Shown here: positions 9,201-16,469 of the stretch, piece after piece
Layout: the number at the start of each line of letters is the position of its first letter
Numbering within the stretch: the stretch's first letter is position 1
Source: an uncultured bacterium
GTDB lineage: Bacteria; Bacillota; Clostridia; Lachnospirales; Lachnospiraceae
Length of the DNA: 16,597 bases
Direction: 5' to 3'
Assembly: GCA_905214675.1 (NCBI GenBank)
Contig: CAJMMS010000038.1
Span: 1 to 16,597, forward strand
Notes under the pieces: model-generated
Database searches by the model: none
The model's input: only the letters and a program-made list of their open reading frames with translations
What the model was told of the DNA's origin: nothing
Program-made: the position numbers and the translations under genes

Positions 9201-9345
9201 CTGTATTCTTTTCTGAGCACTCTGCATCTGTCACTCCTTCTTCGGCTGCTGCAGATACCGTAACTCCCAGCGGTCCCACAGCCCCGAAAACAGTTGTAAA
9301 ACTAAGTGTAATCCCCATGAGCATTGAGATTGTTTTCTTTTTCAT
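4753..9345 (-). CDS. secreted multidomain GH29 alpha-L-fucosidase
   Basis: Extracellular exo-glycosidase of 1530 residues that would release alpha-L-fucose from host or dietary glycans. A signal peptide covers about 1-33. The GH29 catalytic domain covers about 60-400, with CHFG (74-77), AKHHDGF (126-132), the nucleophile motif VWMDG (Asp233) and VPECDGRI..GWFW (328-341). The last resembles the alpha-1,3/1,4-fucosidase subgroup (GH29-B), so Lewis-type substrates are likely but unproven. Next come an F5/8-type (CBM32-like) domain (about 405-536), a ligand- or PA14-like beta domain (540-672), Calx-beta (676-783), FIVAR (790-850), two CBM6/35-like repeats (870-1010 and 1028-1162), a Big_3/4-like domain (1166-1245), a second FIVAR (1246-1328) and an unnamed tail module (1330-1530). 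No LPXTG or SLH signal is visible. The start follows GGGAGAGG. It is the last gene of a three-gene operon; the terminator lies at 4590-4625. Confidence 0.93.
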   Translation of the reverse strand: MKKKTISMLMGITLSFTTVFGAVGPLGVTVSAAAEEGVTDAECSEKNTAAPEADDVIPDANQYKYQKDELAAFCHFGPNTFNEVEWGESYGSKSPADIFTLSNDFDADTLVRTLQNAGFKKLIVTAKHHDGFCIWASAYTTYDVSSTKYKNGQGDILAEISAACTKYDMDMGLYLSPWDIHEPSYGYYDSDGNATTKENDVLDYNEYYNNQLTEILGSKKYGNNGHFVEVWMDGAKGSGANAQEYDFNKWFATIQKYEGKAAGYDADCLLFGAKAYTTVRWIGNENGLAYEDTWSKSKADLDANTLANNEDSTNTYTIGFEDGNKWTVPECDGRITSGWFWGTKKCTPKSVSDLANMYFGSVGHNAVMLLNVPPNNKGTVDTAILNRVEEFGENIRDTFQKNLAQASDAVIEASSVRGNDTAFKPGNTVDADDDTYWTTDDGSNSGSLTVKWNTAKTFDVVSLEEAIQNGQHINSYKIEYKTDDDSQWQTLKSGVTVGAKRLVRTAPVSAKQVRITVGTTSGKVPMLSEVGIYKASKGFQLSGAMPEGMETTSVNDAGMKFSATGWNPQTGSQYINGQNTYSNVANATMEFSFTGSKIYLLGTKDPGHGEADIYIDDVLVGTINTKASSRATGVSIFESDDLDDKEHILKLVTKTNAAIGIEAAAVINNGGAGMIELENSEYTMNEDSELEMKLKRIGGTKGDVTVRLQPNPGSAIQDDFDTEMVQDVTFKDGESEKTLVVAKTRRNTNKTGNRVFTIEMEKASEDSNVIIGFNGSAKITILDSETIASDSLKDLVSECSSLYEHAYVSGWQEFAKVLTEAKSVLENENSSVDQMTAAYDTLKFAKEALVAREKYTEADPAVFPDEEGSSEIIEAEFATEVINSQESDSDPNWPMTVVNGQSWASNGGFVNCMAYKDVLKYAYKAEKPGIYTITGTYRSGALNKVTFSDEAGRIDAVTAECPSTKINNNLTVSTFSVDILVKEAGEGVLVLTPPSGFKGPQLDKLEVTLKVAKHTEDNRFVFPMRKGQSVVLEAESAELVNTGTNESYPLQIAKGSWAGNGWFVNCMNSGDKIKIPYHAEVAGTYKFTATYRSGGPSNKYTWSDEAGNITAGECQAGSSDVSQTRATEFEVEVTNPGNGVLVFTAPPTNSAQTDKFDVELVSTKVKETEIEVTAPTKCIYGIGEALDLSGMQVSVKDSNGNTTVLNADQYTVSNPDLSETGEKTLTVTYEGVEQNFTADITMQVVDRDSLEKAIDQANAVKSNGKKYTRTTTEALDMRLAAANVVLNDIKAANAEEGASKVTTDIDAARVAAASSELTAAVENLEQLYKISVPTAATITAEEGAESESGSDSDVNWVYVPVLTKVTVTAPEIQNSQKFVGWKWDKNVISTSACYIFYVVEDMDLTTDYSNVTIEDETIRTLLSTSWNNSARKRSFTVKRSVPKKYTVVEHGVVITDQQGWEQYYNGNEEDFKKYAIRTKRTKSTSTANNGTFVAKLACKTKSEKWYARAYVSYQNTDGSVKTYYSDILTY

Positions 9346-9382
9346 ATGCCTCTCCCGCTTTTTTCCTTTAGACTATTTATCA

Positions 9383-9547
9383 TTACCAGCCTAATGTGCT
9401 ATCTTTCCAGTTATTATTCTCTCCGGTAGCATCATCACTGACATCATAATCTTCCATTGCATTATTTCCGCCACCAGATGTCATGATCACATCCTTTACG
9501 GTAAACATCACGGTATTAAAGTCTGGTTCTTCATAATACTTTTTCAT
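9383..9547 (-). CDS. 54-residue acidic small peptide, family unknown
   Basis: A short gene between the two large secreted proteins. The ATG at 9547 follows AAAGGTG at suitable spacing, and TAA at 9383 leaves 37 bases to the fucosidase start; 44 bases separate it from the preceding stop. The product begins MKKYYEEPDFNTVMFTVKDV, then IMTSGGG, then an Asn/Asp/Glu-rich part rich in Gly and Ser, and ends with STLGW. There is no signal peptide, membrane segment or cysteine. The head (MKKY, E-P, then alternating hydrophobics and a D-V-I turn) recalls a common class of uncharacterised short gut-bacterial peptides, as far as I remember; I cannot assign it to a named family. Its setting suggests a role tied to the two tail-bearing surface proteins, or a GG-type leader peptide. 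Both are inference. Confidence 0.75.
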   Translation of the reverse strand: MKKYYEEPDFNTVMFTVKDVIMTSGGGNNAMEDYDVSDDATGENNNWKDSTLGW

Positions 9548-9591
9548 ATTTTTCACCTTTCTTTCGTTATTTATTATTCATGTATCCAGCC

Positions 9592-11292
9592 TCACCATAC
9601 GGTTATTACATTGTCAGATCCTTCTTCTTTATACTGAACATAAGCTTTTGCATACCATCCAGCTTTTTTAGCACAGGTCAGTTTTGCAACAAATGTTCCA
9701 TTGTTTGCTGTGGTTTTAGACGCTGTATGTTTTGTCCGGTATGTTCCGATTCCAAAATCTTTCTTTTCCGTTGCATTATCAGAATAATAAGTATTATATC
9801 CTTTCTCATCTGTAATAACCACACCATGCTTAACTACTGTCCAGTTCTTTGGAACGGAACGTTTTACTGTGAAGGACCGTTTGTTGCTCTTCCAGCTTGT
9901 GCTGCACATCAGTTTAATTTCTTCTTTTGAGGTATCTGCTGATTCATTATAAGAAGGTGTCAGTACCATATCATCTACCGCATACAGAGTATACGTACTG
10001 GATGTGGAGATAATATTATCTTTTTCGTTACTGCTCCATACCCAGCCCGCAAAATTCTTACCATCTGCTGTTTTTTCTGCACTTACTGTCACTGCTCTAG
10101 CTACCGGAACATAAACCCAGTTTGTCGTCCCATCCTCGCCAGATTCATATTCTGTCTCATCTTTTACACTGATTGTTGCCGGCTTTGGCACAGAAATTTT
10201 ATACAACTTTTCCAGATTATCAATCGCTTCCTGCAGTGCTGCTGCAGCTTTGTCCACGCGATCTGAAGTAACAGCCTCTCCTGAAGCTTCCGCGCTGTTG
10301 TCTCCATTTGCAGCTTTTATGTCATTCTGTACGGTTTGTGCTGTAGCTAAAGCTGCTTCTAACGCTGTCCTTGTCGTATTTGTATACTTATGAGCATCCT
10401 TTTTCTCTGTAGCTTCTGTAACAGAAGAATTCAAAGATTCACCATCTACAACTACCAGATTTGGAATCGTACACTGATATGAGTTTCCATCCACGGTAGC
10501 ATTTACAGTTGCTTCTTTTGGTCCTGTTGCTGTACTGTCAAATGTTACTTCGTAGTTATCTGATGATAATGTTTCCTCACTTCCATCGTTTTTCGTTGCT
10601 ACAACCTCTAATCCAGTTGCATCAAATGTTTTCTTCTTATCATAAATTTTCTTAGTCGGCTGTTTTGTTACTTTAATGCCGTTCACTGCTATCGGAACAA
10701 GCTTGTCTTTCGCAGCATTTAAATTAGTTATTGCTGTGTCTACTTCATTCTGAGTCAGTGTATCTTCATAGTTTGTTGCTACTGTATTTGCAGCGCTTAA
10801 AGCACTTGAAAATGCTGTTTTCTCATTTCCATCAACATACTGAGTTAAGTCTATTTCTTTCGCTCCTTCAATGACAGTTAATAAGTCCGTTTTGTCAACG
10901 ACCAGAGAAACCGTAAACAGGTCCGTCTGGGCACTGCCCGCTTCCGGTGCTGTAAAGGTCAGTGCTCCGTCTCCGGCTTCTTGCACTACCACTTTAAATT
11001 CTTCTGTATGCGTTTCATTGCTTGTCTCTGCTCCTGCTGTATGGCTGCCGCTTTTAATTTTATCTCCTGCCCATGTATATGCATTCGATGTACTGCCGCT
11101 TCGATAAGTTGCTTTAAACTTATAAATTCCCGCTCTAGCTGTATAATAAAATTTCAGTTGATCCCCAGGATCCAAAGCATTGACAAAATATCCCTCTGAT
11201 GCCCATGTGCCCGCTGCCACTTCTGCTTTGTAGGCCTCATTATCTGCACCTGTGTTTGTAATAATACCTGCCTCTGCTTCCAACTTTTTTTC
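9592..11292 (-). repeat. duplicated C-terminal coding block, copy in the non-catalytic protein
   Basis: Counterpart of 4753-6264. The order of CBM6/35-like, Big, FIVAR and tail modules is kept, with one additional FIVAR-like segment between the CBM and Big domains. The final part differs: the fucosidase ends KTYYSDILTY, whereas this one ends VITVW. Confidence 0.8.
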
Positions 11293-11943
11293 TTCACCCG
11301 CTGTCGCAGGAAATTCAAACGAATTCTCTTCTGTATATTTATCTGCCACTTTCGTAATGATCATTTTATCCATTCTTGGCGCTTGATTACAGTCAGGTGC
11401 TGCTGTTATTTTCATAGTTCCTGTTCCACTTTCGTTAACACCAAGCATAAATGTTGTAGATGTAAGCGGAGCACCGCTTCCTGTACTATCCACTTTTACC
11501 GTCTTTTTTTCGATTTTTGTGCCAGAGTCTCCATCGGAAATAACCAGACCATTCGGACCACCACATCCGTAAATCAATTCCACCTTATACAAACCTGCAG
11601 TGGCGGCACGATACGCATATTCAGCACAATCATCATATACGCCACCACTTTTTGAACCATTCATATTACTTACAAACGTTACGCTCTCGTTATTATATGT
11701 TCCTGGATCAACCCCCATTGTCCACCGTGCCGTATTATCTTGTAAAAGACGCGTAGCCTTTTCAATCTCAAGCGTCTGTGAATCACCTATATTTGCTGGA
11801 AACACAAACGGATCCTCTGTTGTATAATGGTCAGCTTGAGTTATGTCAACCGTTGCTGCCAACACATTGATTCCTGTCACCGGTGCTGCTGTCAGCACCA
11901 TCGTTGCTGCCAAAGCACCTGATAATACTTTCTTCACTTTCAT
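9592..11943 (-). CDS. secreted non-catalytic CBM/FIVAR/Big surface protein
   Basis: Exported protein of 783 residues with no recognisable catalytic domain, likely a glycan-binding surface partner of the fucosidase. I chose the ATG at 11943 because AAGGAG stands 7 bases before it; an in-frame ATG at 11949 is too close to that site. A signal peptide covers about 1-30 (VKKVLSGALAATMVLTAAPV core). In the numbering of the longer form come two CBM6/35-like domains (about 40-200 and 210-352), FIVAR-like (352-420), Big_3/4-like (422-502), FIVAR (505-583) and the unnamed tail (584-785). The C-terminal half is collinear with the fucosidase. The protein ends VITVW with no sorting signal. It is the first gene of the operon, followed by the 54-residue peptide. 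The first CBM-like domain has GCGGPNG where its relatives have YRSG, so it may bind a different ligand. Confidence 0.88.
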   Translation of the reverse strand: MKVKKVLSGALAATMVLTAAPVTGINVLAATVDITQADHYTTEDPFVFPANIGDSQTLEIEKATRLLQDNTARWTMGVDPGTYNNESVTFVSNMNGSKSGGVYDDCAEYAYRAATAGLYKVELIYGCGGPNGLVISDGDSGTKIEKKTVKVDSTGSGAPLTSTTFMLGVNESGTGTMKITAAPDCNQAPRMDKMIITKVADKYTEENSFEFPATAGEEKKLEAEAGIITNTGADNEAYKAEVAAGTWASEGYFVNALDPGDQLKFYYTARAGIYKFKATYRSGSTSNAYTWAGDKIKSGSHTAGAETSNETHTEEFKVVVQEAGDGALTFTAPEAGSAQTDLFTVSLVVDKTDLLTVIEGAKEIDLTQYVDGNEKTAFSSALSAANTVATNYEDTLTQNEVDTAITNLNAAKDKLVPIAVNGIKVTKQPTKKIYDKKKTFDATGLEVVATKNDGSEETLSSDNYEVTFDSTATGPKEATVNATVDGNSYQCTIPNLVVVDGESLNSSVTEATEKKDAHKYTNTTRTALEAALATAQTVQNDIKAANGDNSAEASGEAVTSDRVDKAAAALQEAIDNLEKLYKISVPKPATISVKDETEYESGEDGTTNWVYVPVARAVTVSAEKTADGKNFAGWVWSSNEKDNIISTSSTYTLYAVDDMVLTPSYNESADTSKEEIKLMCSTSWKSNKRSFTVKRSVPKNWTVVKHGVVITDEKGYNTYYSDNATEKKDFGIGTYRTKHTASKTTANNGTFVAKLTCAKKAGWYAKAYVQYKEEGSDNVITVW

Positions 11944-12037
11944 CCTCATTCTCCTTGTCTTTTTCTAACTTCTGCACATGAACAGTTACTTTTTCTGCTT
12001 CCTTTGTTTCTTTTAGCAGACTTTAAGAAACAGTTGT

Positions 12038-12133
12038 GTTATACTAAAAATATATGGAAAAAAGCACAAAATTGTACGATTTTTATCGTTTTATTGTGTT
12101 TTTTTGGTGTATCAAAAAGTCTACTATTTGATA
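12038..12133 (-). promoter_or_regulatory. likely promoter region of the fucosidase operon
   Basis: The AT-rich stretch upstream of 11943 holds a -10-like TATAAC (12043-12038) without a convincing -35. About 70 bp further upstream is an inverted repeat (TATCAAA at 12110-12116, TTTGATA at 12127-12133) that could bind a regulator. The rest of 11944-12301 (about 350 bp) shows the permease terminator and no gene I would support. Confidence 0.4.
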
Positions 12134-12164
12134 GCACTCTTTTCAGGGATTTTTTAATCTTTTT

Positions 12165-12213
12165 GCCCAAAAAGGCAGAATATATTCCTTTTTTATTGGA
12201 ACATATCCTGCCT
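12165..12213 (-). terminator. intrinsic terminator after the exporter operon
   Basis: A long hairpin pairs AGGCAG (12173-12178) with CTGCCT (12208-12213) and continues with an AT-rich stem ending in GGAA/TTCC around an A-rich loop. On the minus strand it is followed by TTTTT. It lies about 90 bp beyond the permease stop and upstream of the fucosidase operon promoter, so the two operons are separate transcription units. Confidence 0.8.
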
Positions 12214-12301
12214 CATGCTTCATTCGTAATCTCAACTATATTTTATTACATATCCATGATTTTTCCTAAATTTTGTGAACGCTTCTGCTGCTTTCATTTA
12301 A

Positions 12302-12321
12302 TCAACCAGAATAACGCAGTG
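12302..12321 (+). repeat. right copy of the 20-bp direct repeat, inside the permease 3' end
   Basis: Identical to 4700-4719 and in the same orientation. It ends exactly with the TGA stop of the permease (minus strand). Elements that integrate at gene 3' ends typically leave such a restored end. Confidence 0.85.
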
Positions 12322-13483
12322 CATCGATCGGATGTTTTCTTGCTGCTTTCCATGCCGGATACAGTCCGAATGCCACACCGATAAAAGCGGAAAATCCGAC
12401 TGCGATCAGCGTTACCTGCGGTGAAACGGTAAAACTCATATCAGAAGCAACCATGCCTGCCACTTTGAGGATCACCACAGACAGACCAATACCGATCATG
12501 CATCCCATCATGCTGACCATCAGCGCTTCGATCAGAAACTGTGCCAGGATACTTCCCTGTCCGGCACCGATTGCCTTGCGGATACCGATTTCTTTTGTTC
12601 TTTCCGTTACCGATACCAGCATGATATTCATGATCCCGATTCCACCTACTACCAAAGAAATTGCTGCGATCCCGCCCAGCATCCATGCCAGTGTACTGGT
12701 TACGCTTTGCATCGTTTCCATAATCGTTGACTGATTTACGATTGTAAAAGCATCCTCGTCGTTTCCGAAACGTTCCAGCATTTTCTGTGTCAGCACTGCT
12801 TCTGCCGCATCCATGCTGTTTTCATCTGCGGACGCCGCATAAAAAGTAGTTACATACAGCACGCTGTCCGACAGTCTCGTCAGTGAAGTATATGGAATAT
12901 AGGCTTCCATACGTTCACTCTCCTGCGAAGAAATGCCGCTCTGTTCATCCTGCAGGACACCGATGATCTGATATTTTTTCCCATCCAGGGAAATACTCTC
13001 CCCGACACAGTTCGTCCGCCCGATCAACTGCGTTGCCGCATAGGCATTCAATACCACTACATACGTATGATTATCCACATCCGCCTTGTTCAGCCAACGG
13101 CCGTTTCCAAGTTCCAGCCCCTGTATTTCTTCATAAGCCCCAGTCGTGCCATACACGGTCATACTGTCGCTGGTGTAACCACTTTTTGCCGTTACGGAAG
13201 TCTGTGCAAACGGTGCTGCCATGCTGATCGTCTCCCCATCCACAAAATCAGACAGTTCCGAAAGGCGGAGCGGATTTTCCTTGTCATCCTGTATGGATAC
13301 CGTCAGCAGGTTCGTTCCCATCGAAGAGATCTGATCCGTCACTGACCCGGTTGCCCCGTCCGCGATCGATACCAGAACGATCAGCGATGCCACACCGATG
13401 ATGATGCCAAGCATGGTCAGAAACGTACGCATCTTGTTTGATGCGATCGAACTCCATGCCATTTTTATCGACTGAAAGATCAT
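12302..13483 (-). CDS. MacB/FtsX-type ABC transporter permease
   Basis: Membrane component of 393 residues of a MacB-family exporter, expected to work with the ATPase and the adaptor encoded just upstream. Helix 1 spans about 20-42 (MLGIIIGVASLIVLVSI). The extracellular MacB_PCD-type domain covers about 45-260. Three further helices follow at about 264-290, 312-342 and 354-378. The coupling motif ERTKEIGIRKAIGA (294-307) is typical of FtsX-type permeases. It ends HPIDALRYSG, the usual MacB-type end. Its start overlaps the ATPase stop by ATGA, showing translational coupling. Substrate is unknown; relatives export peptides, antibiotics or cell-envelope compounds, so a macrolide label would be unjustified. 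Its last 20 bases are duplicated at 4700-4719. Confidence 0.93.
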   Translation of the reverse strand: MIFQSIKMAWSSIASNKMRTFLTMLGIIIGVASLIVLVSIADGATGSVTDQISSMGTNLLTVSIQDDKENPLRLSELSDFVDGETISMAAPFAQTSVTAKSGYTSDSMTVYGTTGAYEEIQGLELGNGRWLNKADVDNHTYVVVLNAYAATQLIGRTNCVGESISLDGKKYQIIGVLQDEQSGISSQESERMEAYIPYTSLTRLSDSVLYVTTFYAASADENSMDAAEAVLTQKMLERFGNDEDAFTIVNQSTIMETMQSVTSTLAWMLGGIAAISLVVGGIGIMNIMLVSVTERTKEIGIRKAIGAGQGSILAQFLIEALMVSMMGCMIGIGLSVVILKVAGMVASDMSFTVSPQVTLIAVGFSAFIGVAFGLYPAWKAARKHPIDALRYSG

Positions 13484-14151
13484 TGTGCCACCTCCCTGAC
13501 ATGCCCGTCAAAAATGGCGATCCTCCGTTGTGCCTGAAGCGCCACGCCTTCATCGTGTGTGATCAGCACAATGGTATTTCCCTGACTGTGCAGTTCATGA
13601 AAAAGTTCCATGATCTCTTCTCCTGTCCTGGAATCCAGATTTCCGGTCGGTTCATCTGCCAGAAACAAGGACGGCTGTGTCACGATCGCCCTGGCGATCG
13701 CCACTCTCTGCTGCTGCCCTCCGGACAACTCGGTCGGGCGATGGCTTCTGCGCTTTCCAAGTGCCACACGATCCAGTGCTTCCCGCACACGGCGTTTCCG
13801 CTCAGCAGATGGCACGCCCTGATAGATCAGCGGCAGCTCTACGTTTTCTTCTGCTGACATTTTTTGTATCAGATTAAAATTCTGAAATATAAAACCGATC
13901 TTATGATTGCGGATCTTTGCCAGCTCCCGCTCGGAATAATGCTCGATCGGCTGGCCATCCAGAATATATTCTCCTTCATCTGCCACATCCAGACAGCCCA
14001 TAATGTTCATCAGTGTCGATTTTCCACTTCCGGAAGGCCCGATGATCCCGACAAATTCCCCCTGATCGATCTGCATGGAGGCATGATCCAAGGCACGCAC
14101 TTCTTCGCCACCGATATGATAAATTTTCGAAACATCACGAAATGTAATCAT
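13480..14151 (-). CDS. LolD/MacB-type ABC transporter ATPase
   Basis: Cytoplasmic ATPase of 223 residues powering the FtsX-type permease. It has Walker A GPSGSGKST (38-46), Q-loop FIFQNFN (Gln90), signature LSGGQQQRV (142-150), Walker B LFLADEPTGNLD (Glu167) and H-loop ITHD (His199), all intact. I chose the ATG at 14151, which begins MITFRDVSKIYHI as in the family. The frame is open further upstream, but that would overlap the adaptor gene and lacks a suitable ribosome site, while AAGGCGGTG sits at proper distance before 14151. It lies 13 bp after the adaptor stop and overlaps the permease by 4 bp. Confidence 0.95.
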   Translation of the reverse strand: MITFRDVSKIYHIGGEEVRALDHASMQIDQGEFVGIIGPSGSGKSTLMNIMGCLDVADEGEYILDGQPIEHYSERELAKIRNHKIGFIFQNFNLIQKMSAEENVELPLIYQGVPSAERKRRVREALDRVALGKRRSHRPTELSGGQQQRVAIARAIVTQPSLFLADEPTGNLDSRTGEEIMELFHELHSQGNTIVLITHDEGVALQAQRRIAIFDGHVREVAQ

Positions 14152-14164
14152 TTTCATCACCGCC

Positions 14165-16435
14165 TTACTGATTTGGAGGGGTTCCGCCAGGACCTCCCTG
14201 ACCGCCGCCTTTGTTATCTCCACCGCCATTTCCGCCAGGGCCGCCCTTCATATCAGAAGGCATGGACGGCATCTGTCCATCTCCGAAACCGCCAAATCCC
14301 TGCATATCACCGCTCTGGCTGTCACCGACTGTCCTTGTATAATAAACCGTATCTCCTTCTGAGAGTCCGCTTGTGATCTCCACATTGCTTCCGTCGGAAA
14401 GTCCGGTCTCCACTTCCACTTCATCCTGAAGCGTTCCGTCCTCACTCTGACCGGTATAGACAAACGTTGAATCGCCCCGCTCCTGCAATGCTGCGGAAGG
14501 AATCAGCAGAATGTCCTGTTTATCTTCTACTTTTATAGTTGCCGAGGCATTCATACCAATACGCATATTCTCATCTTTTGGTACCTCAATCTCTACGGTA
14601 TATTTTGCAACACCGCCGTTCACGGAAGCCGTATTGGAAATGGAAGTAACCGTTCCCGTAAACGTCTGGTCCTCCAGTGCATCAAACGTAATGTCTGCAC
14701 TCTGACCTTCTGAAATGGATAAAATATCCAGTTCATCCACGCTGATCGCCAGCTCCATGCTCTCATCCGGCGATACCGTAAATGCCGTCACCGAATTGCT
14801 GCTGTCGCTGTCCGATGCCGCTGCACTCTGGGATGCTGTCGTGGATGCCGTGCTCTGCACGGATGCGGCAGATCCACCAGAGGATGCACCTCCGGATACA
14901 CTTACGCTTCCGCCCGATACAGTTCCGCCACTGCTGCCATTTTGTGTATTTGCAGCAGCTTTACCTGCATTTCCCTGTGCCTGGTTTGCATTTGTATTAT
15001 TATTGTTATTATTGTTGTTCTGTCCGTTTTGTGTGGTCTCCTGCGTATTTCCGTTGCTTCCGGACTGTGCATTTCCTCCCTGTGTGGTTCCGTTTTCCGT
15101 ACCGGAAGTCTCACTTTCTGCCGTCTCTTTTTCCGTTTTTACAAAGGTAAGCTGAAAGCTGACCTGGGCATCACTGATGGTCACACCGGAAATTGCTGCT
15201 CCATTCTGTGAAATTGCCAGCTCCTGTGGAAATACATACTGTTTTCCATCCGCGCTCTTTGCATAGAGCGTCACTTTTGCCGTATAAACCGTATCCGCTG
15301 CAAAAGCTGTTGTCTCACTGTCCCAGACAATCTTTCCGGTATAATAATCTGTTTCCGCAATCTCCGTCTGTGGTGCATTGCCGGTAACCGGAGCTGTCAC
15401 CAGATCTTTGATGCTTCCGATGGAAATTTTCTGTACTTCACTTCCGGACTCACTTTCGCTCTCCTGCTCACTTGCTGTCTCACTTTCGCTTTCCACAGCC
15501 GTCTTTTTCACTGCTGCGGTACTGCACAGTACGATTCCTGACGTAGTTCTTTTTGCTGCCGTTTTCTGCACAGTTGCTGTACTTGCCGAAGTACTCTGCA
15601 CAGCCGAAGTCTGCACAGTGCTGACACTTTTACTCTGTGTATCACTGCTTCCGGAATCTGTACTGGCACTTACATTGACATCCTGGACAATTCCGTCAAA
15701 AGTCGCTGTGATCTTATTTGTGGTTGCTATTTCTGATAATTCCTGCATGTAGGATGCCAGTTCCTGGCGCTGTGCTACCAGTTCCAGATACTCTGCACTT
15801 TCCCCGACATCCTCCAGATAAAACAGCTTATCCCCGGCACTGACACTGTCTCCTTCGGAAACATAAATTTTGCTGATGGTACCCGCTGCCGCCGTCACTT
15901 TGATCTCTGTCCCGGAATCATCATCCATCTGGATCACCAGAAGCGCACCTTTCTTCGCCATAATGCTGCCAGCTTCCTTTCCGGTCCTTGCATAAATCTT
16001 TTTGACCGTACCGGAAACACCTGCTGTAATATAAGAAGATGTCTCATCATCTTTTGCTTCTTCTACTTCTTCATCCAGTTCTTCGATTTCTTCCTGCGTC
16101 TCCAGCATCGCCTGCTTTACCGATGCTGCATCCACCGTTGCCAGCGTATCGCCTTTTTTTACACTGTCACCACTCTCAACCAGCACTTTTTCCACTTTCA
16201 GTCCGGACGGCATTGTCACATCTTCTGCCGTTGTACTCTCCAGATTTCCGGTTCCTACTACCGTTGTAGAGATATCGCCTTTTTCTACGACTGCTGACTG
16301 TACTGCCACATTTTCTGCCATTGCCTGAAAGGAACGGCTACGGCTGCGAAAAAAAATGCCTCCGGCCGCACCTCCGATCAGGACTACAGACATTCCCACT
16401 GCGATCCATTTCTTCTTTTTGGAATATTTTTTCAT
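14165..16435 (-). CDS. HlyD/MacA-like membrane-anchored adaptor with an inserted Ig-like domain and low-complexity linkers
   Basis: Adaptor of 756 residues, much longer than the usual 350-450, for the MacB-like exporter. An N-terminal anchor helix covers about 10-28. Lipoyl/barrel segments follow at about 75-103, 137-170 and 181-208, with a short acidic coiled coil (108-132) where Gram-negative relatives have a long TolC-docking hairpin. A Ser/Thr/Glu-rich stretch (256-335) leads to an Ig-like domain (about 338-436; APVTGNAP, YYTGKIVW, VYTAKVTLYAK). Then comes a Gln/Asn/Gly/Ser-rich linker with eight consecutive Asn (473-480), and the second half of the barrel (about 553-705). The tail is Gly/Pro-rich. 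I chose the ATG at 16435 because AGGAGG precedes it at 6 bases; the frame is open a little further, without a better site. First gene of the operon. The substrate cannot be read. Confidence 0.88.
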   Translation of the reverse strand: MKKYSKKKKWIAVGMSVVLIGGAAGGIFFRSRSRSFQAMAENVAVQSAVVEKGDISTTVVGTGNLESTTAEDVTMPSGLKVEKVLVESGDSVKKGDTLATVDAASVKQAMLETQEEIEELDEEVEEAKDDETSSYITAGVSGTVKKIYARTGKEAGSIMAKKGALLVIQMDDDSGTEIKVTAAAGTISKIYVSEGDSVSAGDKLFYLEDVGESAEYLELVAQRQELASYMQELSEIATTNKITATFDGIVQDVNVSASTDSGSSDTQSKSVSTVQTSAVQSTSASTATVQKTAAKRTTSGIVLCSTAAVKKTAVESESETASEQESESESGSEVQKISIGSIKDLVTAPVTGNAPQTEIAETDYYTGKIVWDSETTAFAADTVYTAKVTLYAKSADGKQYVFPQELAISQNGAAISGVTISDAQVSFQLTFVKTEKETAESETSGTENGTTQGGNAQSGSNGNTQETTQNGQNNNNNNNNTNANQAQGNAGKAAANTQNGSSGGTVSGGSVSVSGGASSGGSAASVQSTASTTASQSAAASDSDSSNSVTAFTVSPDESMELAISVDELDILSISEGQSADITFDALEDQTFTGTVTSISNTASVNGGVAKYTVEIEVPKDENMRIGMNASATIKVEDKQDILLIPSAALQERGDSTFVYTGQSEDGTLQDEVEVETGLSDGSNVEITSGLSEGDTVYYTRTVGDSQSGDMQGFGGFGDGQMPSMPSDMKGGPGGNGGGDNKGGGQGGPGGTPPNQ

Positions 16436-16469
16436 GTGAACCTCCTGTTCTTCTGCCAATACTTTTTAT

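Noticed and set aside
9383..9547. Bacteriocin or modified-peptide precursor
   Set aside because: A GG pair occurs after the head, but there is no typical leader consensus, no Cys, no modification enzyme and no C39 peptidase in the window. I keep this only as a weak alternative.
12004..12384. 126-residue open frame on the plus strand over the AT-rich spacer
   Set aside because: It runs through two promoter/terminator regions and into the antisense of the permease gene, has no good ribosome binding site, and its Phe/Leu/Ile-rich product looks like translated AT-rich DNA.
14990..15020. Short AT-rich repeat (plus-strand ATT/GTT run)
   Set aside because: It is the poly-Asn codon run of the adaptor linker, in frame; I see no separate function.
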